From NCBI RefSeq assembly GCF_005280585.1, contig NZ_SZVO01000002.1, positions 567,005-631,004 on the forward strand: DNA of 64,000 nucleotides, written 5' to 3'. This DNA is from Dyadobacter frigoris. GTDB lineage: Bacteria; Bacteroidota; Bacteroidia; Cytophagales; Spirosomataceae. The notes under the pieces were generated by a model that worked only from the letters and a program-made list of their open reading frames with translations, was not told the DNA's origin and ran no database searches. Of the stretch, positions 16,593 through 25,384 are shown in pieces. The translations under genes were made by a program, and so were the position numbers. Every line of letters starts with the position of its first letter. Positions within the stretch are counted from its first letter, which is position 1.

Positions 16593-18539
16593 ATGAGCTT
16601 CAGAGGCATTTTCAGATTTGACCAAATTCCTTTAAATAGGCCTGTTATTAAGTCAAATCAAATTGGACTTATTTATAGCAAAGGTCATGTTATTATAGAA
16701 AAGAGCTTTTTAGATCGAGAATCTTCAAATACCTTTTTGTTCTTTCATTCAAAAGATGGAAAACAACCCTTCCAAAATACTCTAGATTACAAGGATGTAC
16801 ATTATGGGAATGTTTTAAAACCAAGTATCACATCTATCGAAAACATAGATCATTTTAATGATCTCATTTGTGACAAGAATTTTCCTATCTCAACTGCAAT
16901 ACTATACAATGAGCAGAATGGTCATCTGGAAATCGCTAGGAGTGCGTTTGGCCTCGTTCCACTGTTTTACATACATGTCCCCAACCAATTTACTGCATTC
17001 GCTGCAGACATTAAGTCACTCTTACAAATACAAGAAATTAAATCAATAATTTCTGTTAATTCAGTAACCATTTGGAACTATCTTTCTTTAACGAAAGAAG
17101 GAGTACCGTATGGCGCCAATACTTTTTTTAATCATATTAGTAGCATCATTCCTGGACAAAAAATAGTTTTTACTTCAAACGAATTGAAAAATGAAATTTA
17201 TATGCGTTACAATCCCACAAAATGGGATCATATAAATTCTCTTAATGAGTATGGAGAGGAATTTAAGCATTTATTTAGCAAATCCGTTCAGAGATGTCTT
17301 GATGGAAAAAATATTATAGGTGCGCAACTTAGCGGAGGTCTTGATTCTTCTTCGGTTAGCACTGTGGCCCGATTAATAAAACCTGACTCCGAATTTCACG
17401 TCTTTTATTCAGAGACTCATTCACCAATGGCCAACGAAAAACACTTTTCGTTGGAGGTTGCCGAAAAAATAAATGCTAGTCATCATATCATCATCCCATC
17501 TCTTAATGACATTGATACTTTAATACGCCATACCGAACTTTACGGACAGCCTGAACAAATGGCGCTTAGCCCCACCTTCCAAGGTGGACTTATACAAAAT
17601 GCAAAGGAGTCAAATTGCGATATCCTACTCACCGGACATGATGGAGATAGTGTTGTAGGTAAAGGAAATGATTTCCTCAATTCCTTATTCCGAGCAGAAA
17701 ATTGGCTACGCTTAAAGATTGAATTGTCAAACCTTGCAAGAAATAATAATTTCTATTCTCTTGATCAAAACTGGAATGGCTTAACCGATATAACCAAAGA
17801 GCAGCTTATTTACCAAAATTTTTTCTACAAGCGATTGATATATTGTTTAAAAAATCTATCCTTTAAACAATATATCAAACTCATTGCAGTAGCTGATAAC
17901 GTTTTTAACATTAAACGAACAAAATCAGTCGGAGCAGGAATCGAAGCCCTAATATACATATTACAAAAAAAAATCAGTTCGTCTCCTAACTCAATTCAAA
18001 AATACACTTATCAGGAGATTAGAGAAGGAAATCCGAGCATTTCGGAAACCACGCGCTTTATAGACGATAAAAATGCCGAATTTACCGACTCAATTTTATT
18101 CACACAATCAATCCGAATCAACGAGGAATATTTTGCCTTAGCCAGGCACTATGATTTCAGTATTAGACACCCCTTTTACGATCCAAACTTATATGAACTC
18201 TGCTTGGCCGTCCCCCAACTAATTAAATTCGGAAATGGAATAGGGCGTGCCCATCTTCGAAAGGCTATGGAAGGTATACTGCCAGAAAGCGTACGAACAA
18301 GAGCAGACAAGGCTATTTTCAATACTTATGCGAAAGATTCAGCACTTCGACTCTTTGATCAGGGTAGAGACTTTTTAGTAGATTCAAGCCCTGTTTGGGA
18401 TCATGTAGATAAGAAAAAGTTTTTTCTCGCAGTTAGGATACTCCAAAGAAAAGAGCAGCACTCAGGCACTCAACATTTGATGACGTTTTTTGTTAATCGT
18501 ACCATTTTTCTAGCTGTCTGGCTCTATAGTTTGAAATAA
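16593..18539 (+). CDS. Asparagine synthetase-like protein, probable lasso peptide cyclase
   Basis: The 648-residue protein has an N-terminal Ntn-like domain (MSFRGIFRFDQIP; GHLEIARSAFGLVPLFYIH; FTAFAADIKSLL) and a C-terminal ATP-pyrophosphatase domain with AQLSGGLDSSSVSTVA near residue 245, LLTGHDGDSVVGKG near residue 350 and SIRHPFYDPNLYELCLAVP. The residue after the initiator Met is Ser, so the Cys nucleophile of glutamine-dependent asparagine synthetase is missing, as in lasso cyclases (McjC type) that activate an Asp/Glu side chain by adenylation. A GTG at 16578 extends the frame but lies in the hairpin stem, so ATG 16593 is chosen. No leader-binding or protease gene follows; the next gene converges with a 4-base gap. 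Calling it a lasso cyclase rests on the adjacent precursor. Confidence 0.8.
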   Translation: MSFRGIFRFDQIPLNRPVIKSNQIGLIYSKGHVIIEKSFLDRESSNTFLFFHSKDGKQPFQNTLDYKDVHYGNVLKPSITSIENIDHFNDLICDKNFPISTAILYNEQNGHLEIARSAFGLVPLFYIHVPNQFTAFAADIKSLLQIQEIKSIISVNSVTIWNYLSLTKEGVPYGANTFFNHISSIIPGQKIVFTSNELKNEIYMRYNPTKWDHINSLNEYGEEFKHLFSKSVQRCLDGKNIIGAQLSGGLDSSSVSTVARLIKPDSEFHVFYSETHSPMANEKHFSLEVAEKINASHHIIIPSLNDIDTLIRHTELYGQPEQMALSPTFQGGLIQNAKESNCDILLTGHDGDSVVGKGNDFLNSLFRAENWLRLKIELSNLARNNNFYSLDQNWNGLTDITKEQLIYQNFFYKRLIYCLKNLSFKQYIKLIAVADNVFNIKRTKSVGAGIEALIYILQKKISSSPNSIQKYTYQEIREGNPSISETTRFIDDKNAEFTDSILFTQSIRINEEYFALARHYDFSIRHPFYDPNLYELCLAVPQLIKFGNGIGRAHLRKAMEGILPESVRTRADKAIFNTYAKDSALRLFDQGRDFLVDSSPVWDHVDKKKFFLAVRILQRKEQHSGTQHLMTFFVNRTIFLAVWLYSLK

Positions 18540-18543
18540 AAAA

Positions 18544-21500
18544 TTATCTCATCAAGGCAATCTTCCCATTTACCTCTTCTTTTGAGCCGTCTGTGTGATT
18601 AAATAAAACCTTATATATATACAGGCCTGATACCGCAGATTTAGGGATCCAAAACCATTCAGTCACTGCCTGGGGAATTATTTCTATTTTATCATAAATA
18701 GTACCTTTCAAATCATAAATAGTGCATTGAATTGATGCCAAAACGGTGGGATTCAAAGAAGAAGACTGAAATTTCACATAAGAAGTGGCAGGATTGGGGC
18801 TATTGATCACCTTTACCTTACTATCGGTAATTTCTGCGATCTTGAAGCGAATAGAATAGGGCTGAACCGAAGTATTGCCTGAAGCATCTCTGACATTGAT
18901 TAACAATTGAAAATCCCCCGAAGTCAAACTCGTCGAATAATACTGAAGTTCAAGAACCTTATCAGAAATAGAGATGAGGTTTACCTCGCCAGAGTAAGAT
19001 ATTTTTTTATAACTACAATTATCATCAAAACAAGGTTTGATATAAATATCCATTAATGTTGTATCATTGGAAATGAACCGGTCATCTTCCAACCTTAGCA
19101 TAATAACGGGATTTGGCGAAACAACCTCTTCATTCATAATGAACCTTCCGTTGAAAGATACCTGTAGTATAGGAGGAATTATATCCTTTAACCTTTCGGT
19201 AGGGTAAAAAGTTTGCTCCTGTGCCACACCCCAATCCACATCTAACTGCGCATGGTTGTTACTATTATCTGACTCTGTTAGGACTTTGTCAGGATCTATT
19301 ACTACATCAATACGGCTCAATATTTTGCTTTTGGCATACGAAAGAAACAAAGTGTCCTTAGAAGACATGGCTGTGAAATTTTCCAATTTAATTTCGCTAG
19401 ATCCATCGGTAAAAAAATACTTCAATCGAATTATAATCTTTTGATCTTTAATATAGCGGCCGCTATTTGAAATAATTACACCTGTCTTAAGTTTTGACGA
19501 TTTCCCAATATTCTGGTCCGGTGACTCAGAATATAAAAATATTGATTCATCTGGATCAACTTTATAATCCGGATATGCTGCCCTGACAAGAATCAATGCA
19601 GGGTCGCCCTGGATCAAAGATTGGTGCACGTTCGCAATGTCGTAAGAATCGGGATTAGAATTCATGATTTTCTCCGCAACCTTGTTGAGCATCTGACCAA
19701 TGCTTCTATTTTCATTCTCCGAAAAAATCTGACCATAGATTGCATCTAAATGACGTTTGGAGGATGAAATATAACTTCGGTAAGAATTGGCTATTATCAC
19801 TATCGCTCCCTTATTGGGAGCCAACATCCAATCCGAAGACAATGTATGTGTCAACCTGCTCACGAAAATATTACCAACCCCACATCCGTTAAAATACATC
19901 AAAGGATACTTTCCCGTATTCTGATAATTTCGTGTTGCGTCCGAAGCATAGCCCATATCCAAATCCGTAATAGTTTGTGAACCATGACCAAAATAAGTGA
20001 TCATACCTACACCACTATTTACATCCGGCGTAATATTAACCTTTTCAACATCAGGTGATCCATTTTGTCTCACGAAAGCACGGACTTCTCCCCCCACCAC
20101 TCCATTTTCTACCAGAGGAACCAGTGGAGTTAACAAATTCTTTAATTGAACCACTTCATCCGCGGAATGCCCCCCTGTTAAATGAAGAATATTCTTCTTC
20201 CACCCATTTTCGGTATTATGCTCATATTCATCGACTTTTGAGAGATAAGTCAAGACCTCTGCGGGCGTAAAAGCATTGATACGGCCAACAGGAATAGCAG
20301 CAATCTCCCGGGGGGATCCTTGTAATCCTTCAACCAATAATACATCCGATCCTGGATCCCCAAATGTAGGCACCTCACCCTGCATTTCTTTAACCACTCT
20401 CGTTGGCCAAGATACCGAATGCCCCATAAGTAACAAATTATGTTTAGTTGGTCGAATCCCATCTTTCAACATATAATTGACAAAACGCCTGATAGCAATC
20501 GGACTAGGTTCCCCAAAATTAAACTCGTCATAAATTGTCCTGATATTTACAAGAAATGTTTTGTGATCTCCTCCTCTTGTTGAGCTTCTGTATTGGGAAT
20601 ATTGCACTGAAGCAGATTCTAAGTTATCATTTGTTACCATAAGATAATCATAGGTTCCAGCCCTTGTTAACTCGCTACCCGATTGAAAGCTTGGATAAGC
20701 AAAAACAGGATTAAGTTTAACATTATGAATGTCAACAGATGAAACTGTAATAATTTGATCTGAAGATATTACAAATAGTTTAAGAGCCTGCCCACTTTTC
20801 CTAGGAACTAGTACTTCTAATGCTGATCCTGATCTCTTTCCGGTTATACGTATGGGATTATATCCGTCAGTGATATTGTAAATCTCAGAATTCGTTGGCA
20901 CATTTGCTATACTAATCCTACTAAGATTATTAGAACTGGCTGGAAAATTAAATACCGAAGATAAATTTCCATTCATATCAACCAGTTGTGGATAAGTTAA
21001 CACATAATAGGTTAAACCAAACCAATCCAGAGAACTTTTTGAGACTGATTTAACCCGCATCACACCTGTACCATCAGCTGATAGCATTGCATTTGAATTT
21101 AATTCAACAGAGACTTTTTTTCCCGCGTAACCTGCAAAAGGAATTGACGCTATTTCTGTAAGATCCTGATCGTTAATGCTTTTCCCTACTGATATCCTGA
21201 CATCATGTGATCCTGAATTAAGACCATTTACCATCACCTCTAAAACAGGTTTGAAGGATGGTGATATAAACAAATTTTTGAGTTGAAAAGTCTTTTCTAG
21301 AGAATGGATTCCTGTAGTATCATTGGCTCCCATCAAGGTTGCCCCTGTCCAGGAATTTGAAGACTCATAATAACTGTTATTCAAAAGATTATCAACACCA
21401 TAACTCGTAAAAGCAAACTGATCTGAAAATGTGATAACTTCTTTTTGGATATGGAAGGGCTCCGCTACGCCTGAAAGAATGCTTCCATCGACTGTAACAA

Positions 21501-21936
21501 CTCGCTTGGGGCTGTTGCTTGTTGTCAAAAAATAAGATCCCTCATTAGAGTATAAACTGATATAAGGATTTAACCTAGCACTGGATGGACGAAAAACCAA
21601 TGAATCTGATGAGCCGTCATTATTTTCTCCATAAAATATTATTTCAGTAGAAGAAGCCCCCATTAAGGGGACTTCTTTACCACGGTGCCACAACTGAAGT
21701 TTCGTTGGATCACTTTTCGGGAAGTCACCAGGAAGCGATGCCAATGCTACTTTTTGAATACCTGACTTTGATACAGCAATACGAACGTAAGATTTACTGT
21801 AGTCGATCCATTCATTGCCGTAGTTATCGTTCCACTGAGCGAAACAAACCGTCGTCAAGGACATTAGCCCAACGAGTAAATGCAAACGGGTATTGTAAAC
21901 GAAATATAAACAAATGTTCTTAAGAAAATTTAGCAT
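18544..21936 (-). CDS. Secreted gingipain-like C25 cysteine peptidase, PorU2-like, with T9SS sorting domain (copy 1)
   Basis: The 1130-residue protein has a signal peptide (cleavage near VCFAQ, residue 34) and an N-terminal region YGNEWIDYSKSYVRIAVSK shared with the next gene. The C25 catalytic domain has His651 in MITYFGHGSQ and Cys685 in YFNGCGVGN. After the catalytic domain come a CARDB-like beta domain (around 790-900), another Ig-like domain and a C-terminal sorting domain (SPNPATSYVKFQ to GLYIYKVLF). The family contains the T9SS sortase PorU, but canonical PorU lacks a sorting domain, so PorU2-like or a secreted protease is a safer name. It is 43 bases downstream of its paralogue in the same direction. 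Confidence 0.87.
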   Translation of the reverse strand: MLNFLKNICLYFVYNTRLHLLVGLMSLTTVCFAQWNDNYGNEWIDYSKSYVRIAVSKSGIQKVALASLPGDFPKSDPTKLQLWHRGKEVPLMGASSTEIIFYGENNDGSSDSLVFRPSSARLNPYISLYSNEGSYFLTTSNSPKRVVTVDGSILSGVAEPFHIQKEVITFSDQFAFTSYGVDNLLNNSYYESSNSWTGATLMGANDTTGIHSLEKTFQLKNLFISPSFKPVLEVMVNGLNSGSHDVRISVGKSINDQDLTEIASIPFAGYAGKKVSVELNSNAMLSADGTGVMRVKSVSKSSLDWFGLTYYVLTYPQLVDMNGNLSSVFNFPASSNNLSRISIANVPTNSEIYNITDGYNPIRITGKRSGSALEVLVPRKSGQALKLFVISSDQIITVSSVDIHNVKLNPVFAYPSFQSGSELTRAGTYDYLMVTNDNLESASVQYSQYRSSTRGGDHKTFLVNIRTIYDEFNFGEPSPIAIRRFVNYMLKDGIRPTKHNLLLMGHSVSWPTRVVKEMQGEVPTFGDPGSDVLLVEGLQGSPREIAAIPVGRINAFTPAEVLTYLSKVDEYEHNTENGWKKNILHLTGGHSADEVVQLKNLLTPLVPLVENGVVGGEVRAFVRQNGSPDVEKVNITPDVNSGVGMITYFGHGSQTITDLDMGYASDATRNYQNTGKYPLMYFNGCGVGNIFVSRLTHTLSSDWMLAPNKGAIVIIANSYRSYISSSKRHLDAIYGQIFSENENRSIGQMLNKVAEKIMNSNPDSYDIANVHQSLIQGDPALILVRAAYPDYKVDPDESIFLYSESPDQNIGKSSKLKTGVIISNSGRYIKDQKIIIRLKYFFTDGSSEIKLENFTAMSSKDTLFLSYAKSKILSRIDVVIDPDKVLTESDNSNNHAQLDVDWGVAQEQTFYPTERLKDIIPPILQVSFNGRFIMNEEVVSPNPVIMLRLEDDRFISNDTTLMDIYIKPCFDDNCSYKKISYSGEVNLISISDKVLELQYYSTSLTSGDFQLLINVRDASGNTSVQPYSIRFKIAEITDSKVKVINSPNPATSYVKFQSSSLNPTVLASIQCTIYDLKGTIYDKIEIIPQAVTEWFWIPKSAVSGLYIYKVLFNHTDGSKEEVNGKIALMR

Positions 21937-21979
21937 ACCAATTGGTCAAACAAGTTTTTCAAACAGCTTCAACAAGGAG

Positions 21980-24970
21980 TTATTTTTTCAATACAGTTCT
22001 ATGATACGAATCTCCATTCACAGTATATATTTTAATTATATAGCTGCCCGTAGAAAGCTTATCCAAAGAAACACTTTTAGAAGTGCCCTTTTGAAGAACT
22101 TTTCCGCTCATGTCAAACAATGTCCATGAATCTAAACCTGTCGGAACATTAAGTGCTATACTTACGAAAGTAGATGCCGGATTCGGATATAGTATTACTT
22201 CATCAGTATCAGGGAGTTTTACTGAGACAATTTTTGAATAAGTTGCCTGCCCAGAAATTCCAGTTTCAGCATCTCCCTTATCAACTTGTTTTAAACGATA
22301 GTAATTTGTTCCTGCGTTAGGTGCCTTGTCGATAAAAGTATAGGAGGTTTCTGACGAAAAGTCTCCTTTCCCTTCTAAATATCCTATCTCTTCAAATACT
22401 TTGGCATTATAACTGCGCTCTACAACATAATGGCTGTTATTTTTTTCTGATGCGGTTTTCCAATCAAGTTTGATTTCATTGTTGGTATAAAGACCTGCAG
22501 TGAAACTAATAAGTTCGACAGGTAATGCTCCTGATGTATTAAGAACCCTAAGAGCAGGATCTCCAAAAAGAGTAGTTTGATGAATATTTGCGATATCGTA
22601 AGCATTTGCTGCGGTAACTCTCCCATTCGCCGACCCGGTAATCGTAATATTTGCTACATCCTTTAAAATTTGCCCAATTGTTCTGCGGTTAGTATCCGTT
22701 TTTAGGAATATTTCCTTGTACAAATAATCAAGATATATTTTTGTAGGTGTTACAAAGCTTTTATATGAATTTGCAATAATGGCAATGGCACCTTTGTCTG
22801 GAGTTAGCAACCAGTCCGTTGCTAAAGTAGGAGTTAAGCGACTAGAGTAAATATTACCAACTCCGCATCCATTAAAATATACAAAAGGATACTTTTTTGT
22901 AGCCGGATAGGATGGATTGACCGCTTTCGAAATATACTGCATATCTAACAAAGTGGCAACTTGATTCCCGTGTCCGTAATAAGAAATCATACCAACGCCA
23001 TCTCCAACATCGGTAGTGATTGGTGCTAGTTGAACAGGAGGAGGAGAAACTCCGGGAGGCGGATTGTTACTATATGTTTTTATAGACCTCGATGCATCCA
23101 AAGAAGTAACATAGGAACTGACGTCAGTAAAAATATTCTCAAATTCTTCAACCTGTGAAACCTCGTCTCCTCCAACCAGATGAAGTACTTTCTTTCTCCA
23201 CGCCACACTAGTTTCGTGCTCATAAAGATCAACTTTACCCATGTAGGTGGTAACTTCTGCTGGCTGAAATGCACTGATACGTCCTACTGGAATAGCCGGA
23301 ACATCAATATTAGCTCCCTTTAGTCCAGCAACGAGCAAAACATCAGAGCCCGGATCTCCAAAAGTCGGCACTTCACCATTCATTTCCTTTAATAACCTTC
23401 CAGGAGATGGCCAGGAAACCGAGTGTCCAATTAATAAAAGATTATGCTTTGTACGAATTCCGTCTTTTAGCATATAGTTTACAAAACGACGGATGGCAAG
23501 AGGACTCGGCTCCCCATAATTAAATTCATCATATATCTTGCGAATATTAACAACCAGTGTTTTATAACTCCCTCCATTTGTAGTACTTCTATAATCAGAA
23601 GCATATGTTTTTGCAACGTCTTGCAACTTGTCATTGGTAACAATCAAATAGTCATAAGCAGAAGGGTTTACTGCGCCATTAACAGTTGTCGGTGTGGCAT
23701 CCGTAGCTCCAAAAACTGGGGAGAAACTAACTGGATAAATATTTGCTGATGCGATCTGCTTCTTTTGAGAAGCATCAATTACAAACAGTTTAAAAGCTTT
23801 ATTTGCTACTCCATTTATATCCACAGTTAGCGTATTATCACTCAAAATTCCATTAATGATTTTAACAGGATTCAATGGATTTGAAAGATCATAAACCTCA
23901 GTGTTAGATGATGCATTTTTTATAGAAATACGTCTCGACGCACTTGATGTCGGCAAAAAGTTGAACAAAACCGAAGCTGCTCCACCAAGATCTGTCAACT
24001 GAGGGTATGTAATTGAATAATAACTTAAACCAAACCAGTCATCAGGACTCGAAGTATTTGAATTAACTCTGAAAAAACCTGCTCCATTACTAGCTAGATG
24101 TTCGTTCAAATTAAGTGCAACAGTCCTTTTTTCACTACCAAGGCCTGAAAATGAAATGGTAGCAAGATTTTTAAGATCTGCATCAGCACTTGTTAAGCCC
24201 ACCAAAACCTGAATAGAATGTGCTCCTTGATACAATCCATTTACCAAAACCTCCAAGGATGGTTTAGTAGAGGAATTTGTGTCCCAATTTTTAAGTGCCA
24301 GGGCATTGTCCTGATTTTTTGGTGTCGAAACTCCTCCGAAAGCAATTGCATTTGCTCCGTAAGTTGTGTTGCCAGTATAAGCCTCGAAGCTTTCAAAAAA
24401 ACTATTATTGAAAACAGACCCTACTCCATTTGTAATATAGCTAAACTGGTTACTAAAGAAGTAACTGTCTGTTTGTAAATGATTAGGTTCAGCAGAAATT
24501 GTACCCGATGAAACACCACTTACAGAACTCAATCTTAAAGGTGAAGGAGCAATGGTCAAAAAATAAGATCCCTCATCAGAATACATGCTAACAAACGTAT
24601 TCATTCTCGCCTCAGGACCTGGACGATAAGTTAATCCATCCGATACACCGTCATTTTTTTCACCATAAAAAACAATTTCAGTAGCATCAGCACTAATAAT
24701 AGCTACTTCCTGACCTCTATGCCAAAGCTGAAATTTTGAAGGGTCGTTAACCGGGAAATCAGAAGGCAACAAATTAACTTTCAGGCTGTAAATCCCATTT
24801 GCCGGAACACCGATACGAACATATTTTTTAGAATAATCTATCCATTCCTGACCATAATTACCATTGGTCCAAGGAGTTAAATCCTGAGCCAGGACTTTTG
24901 CGCCAACTAAAAAAATAAAAGCGAATACCATAGTAACCGCTCTCACCTGTAAAGTAAATTTTTTGTGCAT
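21980..24970 (-). CDS. Secreted gingipain-like C25 cysteine peptidase, PorU2-like, with T9SS sorting domain (copy 2)
   Basis: The 996-residue protein has a signal peptide (cleavage after KVLA, about residue 28) and the region YGQEWIDYSKKYVRIGVPA. The C25 domain has His667 in MISYYGHGNQ and Cys702 in YFNGCGVGN, followed by the IANSYKSF and IANIHQTTLFGDPALRVL segments. After it come a fibronectin-like module (PVELISFTAGLYTN, VERSYNAKVFEEIG, YYRLKQVDKGD) and a type A sorting domain (LYPNPASTFVSI to SYIIKIYTV). By eye it is closely similar to the neighbouring protein through the N-terminal and catalytic parts but has a different tail. It is the upstream gene of the pair. Confidence 0.88.
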   Translation of the reverse strand: MHKKFTLQVRAVTMVFAFIFLVGAKVLAQDLTPWTNGNYGQEWIDYSKKYVRIGVPANGIYSLKVNLLPSDFPVNDPSKFQLWHRGQEVAIISADATEIVFYGEKNDGVSDGLTYRPGPEARMNTFVSMYSDEGSYFLTIAPSPLRLSSVSGVSSGTISAEPNHLQTDSYFFSNQFSYITNGVGSVFNNSFFESFEAYTGNTTYGANAIAFGGVSTPKNQDNALALKNWDTNSSTKPSLEVLVNGLYQGAHSIQVLVGLTSADADLKNLATISFSGLGSEKRTVALNLNEHLASNGAGFFRVNSNTSSPDDWFGLSYYSITYPQLTDLGGAASVLFNFLPTSSASRRISIKNASSNTEVYDLSNPLNPVKIINGILSDNTLTVDINGVANKAFKLFVIDASQKKQIASANIYPVSFSPVFGATDATPTTVNGAVNPSAYDYLIVTNDKLQDVAKTYASDYRSTTNGGSYKTLVVNIRKIYDEFNYGEPSPLAIRRFVNYMLKDGIRTKHNLLLIGHSVSWPSPGRLLKEMNGEVPTFGDPGSDVLLVAGLKGANIDVPAIPVGRISAFQPAEVTTYMGKVDLYEHETSVAWRKKVLHLVGGDEVSQVEEFENIFTDVSSYVTSLDASRSIKTYSNNPPPGVSPPPVQLAPITTDVGDGVGMISYYGHGNQVATLLDMQYISKAVNPSYPATKKYPFVYFNGCGVGNIYSSRLTPTLATDWLLTPDKGAIAIIANSYKSFVTPTKIYLDYLYKEIFLKTDTNRRTIGQILKDVANITITGSANGRVTAANAYDIANIHQTTLFGDPALRVLNTSGALPVELISFTAGLYTNNEIKLDWKTASEKNNSHYVVERSYNAKVFEEIGYLEGKGDFSSETSYTFIDKAPNAGTNYYRLKQVDKGDAETGISGQATYSKIVSVKLPDTDEVILYPNPASTFVSIALNVPTGLDSWTLFDMSGKVLQKGTSKSVSLDKLSTGSYIIKIYTVNGDSYHRTVLKK

Positions 24971-25384
24971 AGTGCTAATTAAATTATAGTTACGATATTT
25001 ATTATTGCCTGAATTTTAGAAAATTGAAAACTTTGAATTGACTAATAGACTATGTTATGAAGTCTTACCCAAAATATACAATCATAATAAAATCCTCATA
25101 AAATTACAACAACTTAAACATTCATACAAATTATTAAAATATTAATCCCTCACCTCTGATTCATAGTGTAAGTCCTTGATGGGTATGGCTTGTGACGGTT
25201 GCCATGGAAAAAGTAACGGAGAGGGAATTTATTACTTTCCAAAATTTGAGATGATACAGCACATACCTATTTTCGAAGTTATTTGGCCTTTATAAGCTGT
25301 TATTTAAACGAACCAATTCAGGCAATATTTTAAGACCCTGGACGATGTAATTTTCTCGGTAGTCACACCGCCCAGGGTTATCAT
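24971..25384. other. Intergenic region without a visible gene
   Basis: AT-rich stretch between the S8 protease stop and the C25 gene start. Apart from the weak terminator at 25335-25378 I see no open frame, RNA gene or clear consensus promoter in it. Confidence 0.6.
25335..25378 (-). terminator. Possible terminator of the S8 protease gene
   Basis: ACCCTGG (25335-25341) pairs with CCAGGGT (25372-25378) around a long 30-base loop; on the minus strand only a weak T/A-rich tail follows. Confidence 0.35.

Noticed and set aside
18544..24970. Canonical T9SS sortase PorU
   Set aside because: Both C25 proteins end in a sorting domain, which canonical PorU lacks; PorU2-like is safer.
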